A DNA stretch of 64,000 bases. It comes from Corynebacterium singulare (GTDB lineage: Bacteria; Actinomycetota; Actinomycetes; Mycobacteriales; Mycobacteriaceae). The notes beneath the pieces are model-generated. The model was not told the DNA's origin. It saw only the letters and a list, made by a program, of their open reading frames with translations, and ran no database searches. The stretch is from positions 2,095,993-2,159,992 of the forward strand of contig NZ_CP010827.1 in the NCBI RefSeq assembly GCF_000833575.1. Reading direction: 5' to 3'. This document shows, piece by piece, positions 53,420 through 61,737 of the stretch. Position 1 is the first letter of the stretch; each line of letters opens with the position of its first letter. Made by a program: the position numbers and the translations under genes.

Positions 53420-55363
53420 TTAGAACGGCAGCTTGATACCGAGCTTGTCTAGGTCCAGGCCGGGGTGACCGTTCATGAACCAACCAACGACACCGGCGGC
53501 AGCAGCGGCAAGCACGGCGAGGATGGCGAAGACGCCACCCTTGGAAGACTCGGAAGACTTGTCCTTCTTATCTTCGTCCTTCTTGTCATCGGAAGGCTTG
53601 GTCTCAGAAGGCTTGGTCTCAGACTGCAGCTTGGTGATTTCCGGAACGCCGTTTTCGGTCACCTTCGGATCATTCATGCCCTCGACGACCGGCTTGAGGT
53701 TGGTGCCAGCGCGAGGGGTGACATCGACGTGTTCGATCGAGGCATAGTCCTTTGCCACCGTGCCGTCGGTCTCGTTGAGGAAAAGCTTTGGAGCTTTCTC
53801 ACCGTTGAAGTCAAACATGTTGTTCAGCTCGCCGGCGCGTTCATCGAAGGCGATGCCACCCAAGCGGCCCAGTCCGAAGTTGTCCTGGATGAACTTGGTG
53901 ACGGAGGTCTGCTCGGTGTAGGTCGAATCAACGAAGTTGGTCTTGGCATACGGGGAAACCACGATAAGCGGCTGGCGGGTACCCGGACCGCACTGACCAT
54001 GCTCGTCACCGGCAACGCCGACCTTAGCAGCAGCCGCAGTGCAAATCTCGGAGTCTTGGTGTGGGTCATTGGAGCCGTTGAGGATCTCCGGTGCCTGGTG
54101 GTCGTACCAACCATCGGAATCATCGTAGGCAATAATCACGGCGGTGGAGTCCCACTCCGGGGAGTTCTGCAGCTCGTTGATGTAGTGGGTAATAAAAGCC
54201 TGTTCATCGAGCGGGTTGGAGTAGCTTGCGTGACCATCCTGGAAGTTCGACGCCTTAAGGAAGGACACAGCCGGCAGGTTGCCCTGCTTGAGGGCGGTGT
54301 CGAAATCCTTTAGATCGTACTGGTGGTTAGCCCGGTCCGTCTTGCCGATCATGTCATCGCTCGACGGCGCGAGGTGGTGGGGATTCGCCGTCGATGCATA
54401 GTACTGGAACGGCTGGTGGTGCGGGTTGTAGTCCGTCTGAGGATTACCGGTCAGCGTAGTGTGAGACGAGCCGCAGCGAGCACGGGAGGTATCGGTGGCC
54501 TCTTCAGTAGGACGGAAACCACCCTGGAACCAGCCCCACGTGACGTCCTTTTCGTTGAGCTGGTCGCCGATGTTCTTGGAGTGCATCGCGGTGACTTGGT
54601 TGGTGCCAGCGGAGGAACTGTTGGAGCAATCGTCGTACAGCGGATCCGGGTCTCCCACCACGGTGGCGGTCTTTCCGTCTTCCGAAACACCGGCCAAAGC
54701 GTGGTTCTCGCCATCTTTGATGGTCTGCTGCTCACCCGTGGCGGGGTCATGCATCGTGGCACCAGCAACGGTTCCTGCAATAAGGTTCAGCGCGCCCGGC
54801 GTAGATGGACCGAAAATAGTGGAGAACGAATTATCGTTCATGGCGAAGTTCTGCGCATAGTTCCACATGCCGGTAACGGTGTTGCCATCGTAGTAGCCCA
54901 TGGTCAGGCCGGTGGTGCCGTAGGACTGCGGGTCATACTTGTCATTGTCTACAGACACAGTCTCAGGGAACTTGTCCATCTTTCCGCCGTTGTAGGCCTT
55001 CTGCTCATCGGCGTAGTGGTGGTTCTGGTCCGCAGTCACAGCCTGCTCCGGGGTGAGACGGAAAGGCTTAGTAGAGTTCGGGTTCTTATCTCCGAGCAGG
55101 TCATTGTTCTCCAAGTTGTTGACCTTCGGGGTGCCTTCCTTGGCCTTAAATTTCGGGGCATCCTTTTCACTGCCCTGCAGCTTCTCGCCGTCTTTATTGA
55201 GGGCATTCGGGTACGTTGCGAAGTAGTGATCGAAGGAAATATTCTCCGAGTAAATGACCACGACGTGCTCGATGGGGGTCGCAGGGGCAGCTAGGGCCGG
55301 GACGGCGGACGTGGTTGCAGCAACTGCGGCGCACAGGGCCACAGCACGAGAGCGAAGTTTCAT
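53420..55363 (-). CDS. Membrane-anchored phosphoesterase (phospholipase C / acid phosphatase family)
   Basis: A protein of about 647 residues. The signal peptide is MKLRSRAVALCAAVAATTSA. The phosphoesterase core begins HVVVIYSENISFDHYF and continues to VIIAYDDSDGWYDHQAPEI. It belongs to the family of bacterial phospholipase C and AcpA-like acid phosphatases. A charged Lys/Asp/Ser-rich linker (about 585-615) precedes a C-terminal membrane helix (VFAILAVLAAAAAGVVGWFM). ATG 55363 is preferred over 55375. The gene is followed by efeO and efeB, a plausible three-gene operon. Confidence 0.85.
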   Translation of the reverse strand: MKLRSRAVALCAAVAATTSAVPALAAPATPIEHVVVIYSENISFDHYFATYPNALNKDGEKLQGSEKDAPKFKAKEGTPKVNNLENNDLLGDKNPNSTKPFRLTPEQAVTADQNHHYADEQKAYNGGKMDKFPETVSVDNDKYDPQSYGTTGLTMGYYDGNTVTGMWNYAQNFAMNDNSFSTIFGPSTPGALNLIAGTVAGATMHDPATGEQQTIKDGENHALAGVSEDGKTATVVGDPDPLYDDCSNSSSAGTNQVTAMHSKNIGDQLNEKDVTWGWFQGGFRPTEEATDTSRARCGSSHTTLTGNPQTDYNPHHQPFQYYASTANPHHLAPSSDDMIGKTDRANHQYDLKDFDTALKQGNLPAVSFLKASNFQDGHASYSNPLDEQAFITHYINELQNSPEWDSTAVIIAYDDSDGWYDHQAPEILNGSNDPHQDSEICTAAAAKVGVAGDEHGQCGPGTRQPLIVVSPYAKTNFVDSTYTEQTSVTKFIQDNFGLGRLGGIAFDERAGELNNMFDFNGEKAPKLFLNETDGTVAKDYASIEHVDVTPRAGTNLKPVVEGMNDPKVTENGVPEITKLQSETKPSETKPSDDKKDEDKKDKSSESSKGGVFAILAVLAAAAAGVVGWFMNGHPGLDLDKLGIKLPF

Positions 55364-55495
55364 GGAAGATTCCAACCTTAGATGAGACTCTTAGGAACAA
55401 TGAGGTTGAAAGTGGCTGTGGCTCGCCAGACGAGTCATTGGTCGCTTTCACAGCGGATTTAACGCCTACTGTGGCGTTGCCGCAACAAAAGAAAA

Positions 55496-55523
55496 AGGGC
55501 ATTCCCCGGAAAGATAATGCCCT
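55496..55523 (-). terminator. Minus-strand intrinsic terminator
   Basis: Arms AGGGCATT and AATGCCCT enclose a 12-base loop. Read on the minus strand the stem is followed by TTTTTCTTTTG. It lies just downstream, in that direction, of the lepA 3' fragment and upstream of the phosphoesterase gene. Confidence 0.8.
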
Positions 55524-55600
55524 GAAAGCGCTGTCTAGACCACCAATTTACCGTTCAGCGGACATGACAGCAGTTCATGTACAATTCATAGTAAATTTTC

Positions 55601-55841
55601 CTAATCGCTATCCGTGGACAGCGCTGCCACGAAGGCCTCCTGCGGCACCGAGACGGAGCCCAAGGACTTCATGCGCTTCTTACCGGCCTTCTGCTTCTCC
55701 AGCAGCTTGCGCTTACGCGAAATATCGCCGCCGTAACACTTGGCCAGCACGTCCTTGCGCATCGCGCGGATGTTCTCACGCGCGATGATCTTCGACCCAA
55801 TGGCCGCCTGGATGGGTACCTCGAACTGCTGGCGTGGGATG
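55601..55841 (-). pseudogene. Detached 3' end of lepA (241 bp)
   Basis: It matches 59872-60112, the 3' end of intact lepA, with only about six differences by eye over 241 bp. The stop codon here is TAG, whereas intact lepA ends in TAA. The frame encodes the last 80 residues of LepA. It is cut off at GGCGTGGGATG, where it joins an esterase 3' fragment. It has no promoter or start and is a duplication scar. Confidence 0.9.
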
Positions 55842-56171
55842 CCATTAAACCGGCTCTCTACTAGTGTCGACTACATGTCCCAATTCCGCAGCGCTTTCGT
55901 ACCTGCCGCCATCCTCGTGGCAGGGCTTGTCATCCTCGCAGTGCTCTACGTAGGCTTAAGCCGCCATTACAACGAGCAGGAGCTGCAGGCGCTTATCGAC
56001 GGCGCCAATCCCAACGGCCAAGACTATAGCGTCATCATCCACAACGAGCTGACCTGGAGCTATTCTTTTAACGCCGAGTAATACAGCGTTCCGGTTGCGG
56101 GGTGGCTGGACCTGTTTTAGGCTTCCGGGTCATGGGGGTATTAGAAACCTACTTCCACTACCGCAATTCGG
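55842..56171. repeat. 330-bp direct repeat, second copy
   Basis: A diverged copy of 49204-49533. It carries the last esterase codons (to TAG 55862-55864), a complete 68-aa membrane gene and the first 13 codons of the HNH gene. Homology stops after CAATTCGG at 56171. Confidence 0.9.
55875..56081 (+). CDS. Small single-pass membrane protein, second copy, 68 aa
   Basis: MSQFRSAFVPAAILVAGLVI begins a protein almost identical to that at 49237-49443. Substitutions include R3Q, L20I, F24L, T34E, H38Q, A46P, N52S and K68E. The reading frame is intact although the parent esterase gene has been lost here. It may persist as a free-standing gene with no obvious promoter. Confidence 0.55.
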   Translation: MSQFRSAFVPAAILVAGLVILAVLYVGLSRHYNEQELQALIDGANPNGQDYSVIIHNELTWSYSFNAE

Positions 56172-56218
56172 TGATCACACGAGCGTGTCAAGTTGTCTGC
56201 GTGGGGTTAGGTTTATAG
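56132..56218 (+). pseudogene. Truncated 5' end of a DUF222/HNH gene
   Basis: The first 13 codons (MGVLETYFHYRNS) equal those of the HNH gene at 49494. The frame then runs into unrelated DNA at 56172 and ends at TAG 56216-56218. It marks where the foreign DNA replaced the rest of the gene. Confidence 0.85.
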
Positions 56219-56458
56219 GTATTTGCCGTAGCGGTCAAGCAGCTGCACGAAATGAAGCAGTGGCAGAAAAGTGTGTGTGTGTGAGCGTGTCAAGGTTTAT
56301 CGTGCACGATCAACAAAGAAAAAGAATTCCACACCCACCCACAACATAAAGAAGCTATATCTATTTTCAACTGAAAAAATACACACTGGCGCCCAAGTGT
56401 AATGCGCGATACACTTGCATGTGTCACTAGTCACATACCATTTGACCTAGGAGACCCC

Positions 56459-56923
56459 ATGTGGCTTGACGGATATCAACAGCAATTCGGAAACCGGCTA
56501 GAGGACTTCCTCACAGAAACAGTCCCCAGAGTGCTCACAGAGCTAACATCTTCCCAGAAGAAGCAAGTTACCAATGGCGCACAAGAGTTTCCCTTCGAAC
56601 CCCTTCTCGAAATCCTCAATTCTAAACACAGCTATGAAGACACAGTCTCCCGAATCATAGCCGTAACGGGGATATGGATGAATGCCGCATCAGGGAGCCA
56701 GTGGTGTGTTGGTCCTCTAAACAGCACGGATTACTCTGAAAGAGTAGGCATAGGAGTCAGATGGGGCGAGATCGCTTTTTCGCCGTTGTCGAACATGTCG
56801 GAGAATCTGGTAGATTCATTTCCCACTTGGCCGGGCGTGCTCATGGAATTTTCTCGCATGCAAGAGGCGGATCGCGATTATTACAAACAGAGAATCCTGG
56901 AAACTCGTCCAAAGCAAAAATGA
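56459..56923 (+). CDS. Orphan protein of the low-GC island, 154 aa
   Basis: It begins MWLDGYQQQFGNRLEDFLTE, with a good ribosome binding site (TAGGAGAC) 6 nt before ATG 56459. Composition is AT-richer than the neighbours and the frame contains no signal peptide or membrane helix. The middle holds VSRIIAVTGIWMNAASGSQWCVGPL; the C-terminal RDYYKQRILETRPKQK is charged. No family recognised. It could be an immunity, regulatory or peptide-processing partner of the downstream exporter (inference only). Confidence 0.6.
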   Translation: MWLDGYQQQFGNRLEDFLTETVPRVLTELTSSQKKQVTNGAQEFPFEPLLEILNSKHSYEDTVSRIIAVTGIWMNAASGSQWCVGPLNSTDYSERVGIGVRWGEIAFSPLSNMSENLVDSFPTWPGVLMEFSRMQEADRDYYKQRILETRPKQK

Positions 56924-57125
56924 TGTCTAACCGCTGCGCCGGCTCACGCCATCCTCATTGCGTCGGTAGACCTCGCTAATTTGGCGGTCCTCGCTGGCCT
57001 ATACGACATGGCGGCCTAGAAGGGCGTCACGGCCAGCCAATCCCACTGAGGTATCATCCAGTTTCTGAGGTTACCCTCGTTTAGTGGACACCCTATTTGT
57101 ACGGATCTTGTGTCCGTAGGAGAGG

Positions 57126-57443
57126 ATGTTCATTGTGAGTCAACAGCGCAAGAAGTACACGCCGGAGTACCGGCGTGAAGCCGCGAACCTGGTAATCGAG
57201 TCAGAGCGTCCGATCGCTCATGTGGCTAAGGAAATCGGTGTCTCCGCCGGGCTTTTAGGCCGGTGGGTCAAACTAGAGCGTGAGCGCCGAGGAGCATCAG
57301 ACGGGATGAGCGAGGCTGATCTTCGTGCTGAGAATGCTCGTCTGCGTCGGGAGCTGGCTGAAGCCAAGATGGATAACGAGTTTTTGTCAAAAGCAACAGC
57401 CTTCTTCGCCGCGAAGCAACGCGAGCAGAAAAGTTCGAATTGA
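57126..57443 (+). CDS. IS3-family transposase OrfA
   Basis: A 105-residue HTH protein (KKYTPEYRREAANLVIESER, IAHVAKEIGVSAGLLGRWVK) with a leucine-zipper-like stretch (LRAENARLRRELAEAKMDNEFLSKATAFF). It is the DNA-binding half of the IS3 transposase. orfB follows in the -1 frame after an AAAAG run, consistent with programmed frameshifting. Starts at ATG 57126 or GTG 57135. Confidence 0.85.
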   Translation: MFIVSQQRKKYTPEYRREAANLVIESERPIAHVAKEIGVSAGLLGRWVKLERERRGASDGMSEADLRAENARLRRELAEAKMDNEFLSKATAFFAAKQREQKSSN

Positions 57444-57754
57444 TGCAGCAGGAGAAGGCGAACTACAGCATCAAGCGCATGGCACGGCTATTAAAAGTGT
57501 CTCGATCTGGATACTACAAATGGTCCCATGTGCAGCAGAAACGGCTATCCGGCGAAGATGATCGTGTTGCATTTTACGATGATGTTGACCGTAAGATTCA
57601 CCAGATTTGGAAAAACTCCGATGAGGTTTATGGTGCTCCGCGGATCACCGCAGAGCTCGCCGAGCGCTACCAGATCACCTTGAATCGCAAGACTGTGGCT
57701 AAACGGATGCGCATGATGGGCATTGAAGGGATTTCACCGCGTGCCTCCAACTGA
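57440..57754 (+). pseudogene. IS3-family transposase OrfB, N-terminal fragment
   Basis: A 104-residue stub (KANYSIKRMARLLKVSRSGYYKW, IWKNSDEVYGAPRITAEL). It overlaps orfA by 4 bp in the -1 frame. The full protein would be about 290 residues with a DDE integrase core. This copy ends after GISPR with an unrelated tail (ASN). Confidence 0.85.
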
Positions 57755-57894
57755 ATCAGCGTCCACCCGGCGGTCAAATCAACATAAACCACGTTGTCGG
57801 CATGTGGCACCGACAACCCCCAGAGCTAAAACCCAAGCTCTCTGGGCCACGGCCAAGCCGCCGGAAGAAGCCAAGCTAGCACAAGTACAAAAAC

Positions 57895-57990
57895 TCCGTG
57901 GACTCCCCGTCCAAAAAGCGGGGAGACTCCGCGTCCACAAAGTCCCTAGACTCCGAGACCAAAAAGTAGCTGGACTCCAAGTCCAAAAAC
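57895..57990. repeat. Four tandem 24-bp repeats
   Basis: Units lie at 57895-57918, 57919-57942, 57943-57966 and 57967-57990. The shared core is GGACTCCNNGTCCAAAAAG. In the frame that runs into the downstream 54-aa ORF they encode octapeptides (LRGLPVQK, AGRLRVHK, VPRLRDQK, VAGLQVQK). Each also contains a short palindrome such as TGGACTCCAAGTCCA. Confidence 0.8.
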
Positions 57991-58010
57991 CTCATGGACA
58001 TAACACACTA

Positions 58011-58175
58011 ATGCTAGTATATAGTCTTTCCTATGACGGTTCGCCTTGGTATATAGCCCGGCTTCTTAGTAACGATTGGCCCTCGGGACTGCAGGACGAT
58101 AGACCTGATGCATTAAAAACTCTAAGCACCTACTTCGGAAAAGAATTCAGAGCCGGACCCGTCCCCTTCGGATAG
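58011..58175 (+). CDS. Small peptide ORF (54 aa) upstream of the ABC exporter
   Basis: The frame reads MLVYSLSYDGSPWYIARLLS, then NDWPSGLQDDRPDALKTLST, and ends with FRAGPVPFG. It stops 49 bp before the exporter gene. The upstream in-frame extension is the octapeptide repeat. No good ribosome binding site is seen before ATG 58011. Two readings are open: a precursor peptide exported by the next gene, or the surviving C-terminus of a gene cut by the IS3 element. No function can be assigned. Confidence 0.4.
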   Translation: MLVYSLSYDGSPWYIARLLSNDWPSGLQDDRPDALKTLSTYFGKEFRAGPVPFG

Positions 58176-58224
58176 ATACATCTGGAATCACGATAAACGC
58201 AGGTCTTTTAGGAATGGATTTTAA

Positions 58225-59865
58225 ATGCAATTTGTACGACAAGCCATTACTCAATCTTGGAAACTATCGCCTTGGGGAAACTTCTTAGTACTGGTCTCCA
58301 TTGTCATCTCGTCAATTTGTACAGTAATTGCTCCATATATTCTCGGTAGTGGAGTCAACTTTCTCCTTAATAGTTCAAACAGAGAGGACTTCATTACAAT
58401 TGGCCTAAAGCTTTCCATACTCTATTCTCTGATTTGGTTTTTAGGAACATCCTCCAGATACATATTATTTCCAATCTATGGAACAATTGAGCAAAAGCTG
58501 CAGTCAGATCGAATGGCTAGTTCCCTCACCGACAGCATCGATGCCAGCCCTGGCGCACGATCACATACTGATAATGGAGAGATCTCATTTGCCATTGATA
58601 GCGAGGCCTCCGCATATCGTGACACATTATCCAGCATCTACCTGTCTATATTGCCGGCAACCATTTCTTTAGCCTCCGGCATTTTCCTAGTCGTTATTGC
58701 CAGCACTTGGTTAGAAGGAATAATCCTCACAGCAGCCATTGTGACCTATTGTGTGGTCAGCTACCGGCTAATTCAAAGCCACCAGAACGCCCAGACAAAG
58801 TTTTTCAAAGAGAGCATGCGCAGTTTCGGCGTCCTAGGGAATTCTTTGTCCCTCTGGAAAGAAGCGACAGTGTTTTCTACCCAAGCATTTTTGGAATCTC
58901 GCTATAGAAAGGATCGAAGCACTGTAGAACGCGCCGGAGTCTATTCCTACACCATGACGCGGCGGCTGTATGTTGCCCAAGGAATCGTTTTAGCAATAAC
59001 GATTTGCGTTCTCATTATAGCCATTATCCTTCGAAAAAATAATGGAGATGCGCAGGCAATCGGATCAATTATTTCGTCTACAGGAATCGCCATTGCAGCC
59101 ATTACGCCTCTACAATCCGTCGGGTTTGGAGTGTCCGCACTCGCTGTTTCAGTTTCCCATGCGAGTGAAGCAAGCGACAAGATTCGCCCAACGGGAATTG
59201 TCTCCGCAACAAGCCAAAACGTGGATTTGTGGAAAGAACAGATACTGCGTCTGTCTGACATGGCAGCTTCGGCACACCAGCGACATGAACAAAGACCAAT
59301 CTGGGTTCTTGGCCCAAGCGGCTCAGGGAAAACAACGGTTTTGGAAGGGTTCCTAAATCTAAATGAATATGCGTTATCCTTGCAACAAGAATCTCGTGAG
59401 ATAAGGGAAAATTCAACGTATGCGCCTCAAAGCGCAAGCCTGTTAAATGCCAACGCCATAGACAACGTTGTTTTTGGCAGATCAATAGCCGTGTGCAAAG
59501 CTGACGAGTTACTCACAGCAGTAGGACTACATGAGTTTTCTTCAACGGGCTGCAAGAAGAACTCCGATGTAGCGGGTGAAGACGGTGGGGCATCCGGTGG
59601 GGAAAAACAGAGAATCGCCTTGGCACGAGCATTGATCGCTAAGCCCGGGTCAATTGTGGTCCTCGATGAGCCAACCAGTAGCTTAGACAAGAACTTACGG
59701 GCGTTGGTGTGGGGCATTATTGAGGACCTTGCACGAGAAAAAACGGTCATTGTTTCAACGCACGATGCCTCAGCACCTATTCGTCACGACGATACGGTGC
59801 TTCAATTAACCGATGCCAATGAAGCACCTTCATCAAAGCCAAAAGAGCCTCCCAGTGAAGCTTAG
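58225..59865 (+). CDS. ABC exporter, fused permease and ATPase
   Basis: A 546-residue half-transporter. Six membrane helices cover about 15-300. The ATPase has Walker A GPSGSGKTTVLEGF, signature ASGGEKQRIALARALIA, Walker B SIVVLDEPTSSLD and H-loop VSTHDAS. GC content is lower than its neighbours. AGGAATGG lies upstream of ATG 58225. It is of the exporter type used for drugs or peptides. Substrate unknown; the upstream 54-aa ORF is a candidate. The stop lies 6 bp from the convergent lepA stop. Confidence 0.88.
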   Translation: MQFVRQAITQSWKLSPWGNFLVLVSIVISSICTVIAPYILGSGVNFLLNSSNREDFITIGLKLSILYSLIWFLGTSSRYILFPIYGTIEQKLQSDRMASSLTDSIDASPGARSHTDNGEISFAIDSEASAYRDTLSSIYLSILPATISLASGIFLVVIASTWLEGIILTAAIVTYCVVSYRLIQSHQNAQTKFFKESMRSFGVLGNSLSLWKEATVFSTQAFLESRYRKDRSTVERAGVYSYTMTRRLYVAQGIVLAITICVLIIAIILRKNNGDAQAIGSIISSTGIAIAAITPLQSVGFGVSALAVSVSHASEASDKIRPTGIVSATSQNVDLWKEQILRLSDMAASAHQRHEQRPIWVLGPSGSGKTTVLEGFLNLNEYALSLQQESREIRENSTYAPQSASLLNANAIDNVVFGRSIAVCKADELLTAVGLHEFSSTGCKKNSDVAGEDGGASGGEKQRIALARALIAKPGSIVVLDEPTSSLDKNLRALVWGIIEDLAREKTVIVSTHDASAPIRHDDTVLQLTDANEAPSSKPKEPPSEA

Positions 59866-59871
59866 TTTCTC

Positions 59872-61719
59872 TTAATCGCTATCCGTGGACAGCGCCGCGA
59901 CGAAGGCTTCCTGCGGCACCGAGACGGAGCCCAAGGACTTCATGCGCTTCTTACCGGCCTTCTGCTTCTCCAGCAGCTTGCGCTTACGCGAAATATCGCC
60001 GCCGTAACACTTGGCCAGCACGTCCTTGCGCATCGCGCGAATGTTCTCACGCGCGATGATCTTCGAGCCAATGGCCGCCTGGATGGGTACCTCGAACTGC
60101 TGGCGTGGGATGAGCTCCTTGAGCTTCTTCGTCATCTTGTTGCCGTACCACTGCGCGGACTCGCGGTGCACGATGGCGGAGAAGGCATCGACCGGGTCGC
60201 CGTTGAGGAGGATATCCACCTTAACCAGGTCCGCCAGCTGCTCACCGGCCTCCTCGTAGTTGAGGGAAGCGTAGCCCTTGGTACGGGACTTGAGCATGTC
60301 GAAGAAGTCGAAGATGATTTCACCCAACGGCATGGTGTAGCGCAGCTCCACGCGGTCCTCAGACAGGTAATCCATGCCACCCATCTGGCCACGCTTAGCC
60401 TGGCACAGCTCCATCGTGGGGCCCACGAACTCCTCGGGCACGATGATGGTCATCTTCACAATCGGCTCATACACCTCGTTCAGCTTGCCGCTCGGCCAGT
60501 CGGACGGGTTGTGCACGATGGACTCCTCACCGTCTTCCGCCACCACGCGGTAGGTCACCGAGGGAGCAGTGGAAATCAGGTCCAAGCCAAACTCGCGCTC
60601 CAAGCGGTCACGGGTAATCTCCATGTGCAGCAGGCCTAGGAAGCCGCAACGGAAACCGAAGCCCAGGGCGACGGAGGTTTCGGGCTCGAAGGTGAGGGAG
60701 GCGTCGTTAAGCTGCAGCTTCTCCAGCGCATCACGCAGATCCGGGAAGTCGGCCTGGGAGATGGGGAACAAGCCGGAGTAGACCATGGGGTTGGGGTCGG
60801 CATAACCCTTGAGCGGCTCGCTCGCGCCATTCGACGCCCACGTAATCGTGTCACCCACCTTGGTCTCACGCACGTTCTTCACGCCCGTGATGAGGTAACC
60901 CACCTCGCCCGGGCCTAGACCTTCACACTTCTGCATCGTGGGGCTGACAATGCCCACCTCCAGCAGCTCGTGGTTGGTGCCCGTGGCCATCATGGTGACC
61001 TTCTGGCGCGGGGTGAGTTTGCCATCCATCATGCGGATGTAGGTCACCACGCCACGGTAGGTGTCATAGACCGAGTCGAAGACCATGGCGCGGGCCGGGG
61101 CATCCTCACCAAACTCGGACGTCGGGGCTGGGACGAGCTCAGCCACCTTGTCGAGCAACGCCGGCACGCCCTCACCGGTCTTGCCGGACACGCGCAGCAC
61201 CTCCTCCGGCTCGCAGCCGATGATGTTGGCGATCTCCAGGGAGTACTTCTCCGGATCCGCAGCAGGCAGATCAATCTTGTTGAGGACCGGGATGATCTCC
61301 AGGTCATTTTCCATAGCCAGGTAGAGGTTGGCCAGGGTTTGGGCTTCGATGCCCTGGGCGGCGTCGACAAGCAAGATGGCTCCCTCACACGCCTCCAGCG
61401 CACGCGAGACCTCATAGGTGAAGTCGACGTGGCCGGGGGTATCAATCATCTGCATGACAATCTCTTGACCCTCGAACTCGCCAGACTGCGGAATCCAGGG
61501 CAGGCGCACGTTCTGCGCCTTAATGGTGATGCCGCGCTCGCGCTCGATATCCATGTTGTCGAGGTATTGGTCGCGCATGTCGCGCTCCTCCACCACCTGC
61601 GACAACTGCAGGATGCGATCAGCCAGCGTCGACTTGCCGTGGTCGATGTGGGCGATAATGCAAAAGTTTCGAATCTTGGACGGATCCGTAAACGTAGTGG
61701 CCGCAAAGTTTCTAGACAT
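59872..61719 (-). CDS. lepA: Elongation factor 4 (LepA), ribosomal back-translocase
   Basis: A 615-residue GTPase. G1 is [16 protein letters not shown]2/G3 are RGITIKAQ and [21 protein letters not shown], and G4 is NKIDLPA. The LepA-specific C-terminal domain ends [22 protein letters not shown]. It binds ribosomes and affects translational fidelity. The start is ATG 61719. A copy of its last 241 bp lies at 55601-55841. It is divergent from the PemK-like gene by just 18 bp. Confidence 0.96.
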   Translation of the reverse strand: MSRNFAATTFTDPSKIRNFCIIAHIDHGKSTLADRILQLSQVVEERDMRDQYLDNMDIERERGITIKAQNVRLPWIPQSGEFEGQEIVMQMIDTPGHVDFTYEVSRALEACEGAILLVDAAQGIEAQTLANLYLAMENDLEIIPVLNKIDLPAADPEKYSLEIANIIGCEPEEVLRVSGKTGEGVPALLDKVAELVPAPTSEFGEDAPARAMVFDSVYDTYRGVVTYIRMMDGKLTPRQKVTMMATGTNHELLEVGIVSPTMQKCEGLGPGEVGYLITGVKNVRETKVGDTITWASNGASEPLKGYADPNPMVYSGLFPISQADFPDLRDALEKLQLNDASLTFEPETSVALGFGFRCGFLGLLHMEITRDRLEREFGLDLISTAPSVTYRVVAEDGEESIVHNPSDWPSGKLNEVYEPIVKMTIIVPEEFVGPTMELCQAKRGQMGGMDYLSEDRVELRYTMPLGEIIFDFFDMLKSRTKGYASLNYEEAGEQLADLVKVDILLNGDPVDAFSAIVHRESAQWYGNKMTKKLKELIPRQQFEVPIQAAIGSKIIARENIRAMRKDVLAKCYGGDISRKRKLLEKQKAGKKRMKSLGSVSVPQEAFVAALSTDSD

Positions 61720-61737
61720 GGGTTTAGAATAGACGAC
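61720..61737. promoter_or_regulatory. Overlapping divergent -10 elements for lepA and the PemK-like gene
   Basis: Only 18 bp separate the two ATG codons. TAGAAT (61725-61730) lies 7 nt before the plus-strand ATG. Its partly overlapping complement TATTCT lies 6 nt before the lepA ATG. Both transcripts would be leaderless. Confidence 0.55.

Larger units (their letters stand above)
57085..57754 (+). mobile_element. Truncated IS3-family insertion sequence
   Basis: The left end is near TGGACACCC (57085). orfA and the first part of orfB follow. The integrase core (DDE) of orfB and the right end are missing, and sequence after 57754 is unrelated. The element is therefore inactive on its own. Confidence 0.8.

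Noticed and set aside
56175..56300. GAGCGTGTCAAG-type sequences resembling ends of IS256-like elements
   Set aside because: The motif occurs twice but there is no transposase between the copies and the match is short; at most a faint relic.
57895..57990. CRISPR array
   Set aside because: The four 24-bp units are contiguous with no spacers, and no cas genes are nearby.
60970..61737. Plus-strand extension upstream of the PemK-like gene
   Set aside because: The frame is antisense to lepA until ATG 61738; PemK-like features begin only after that ATG.
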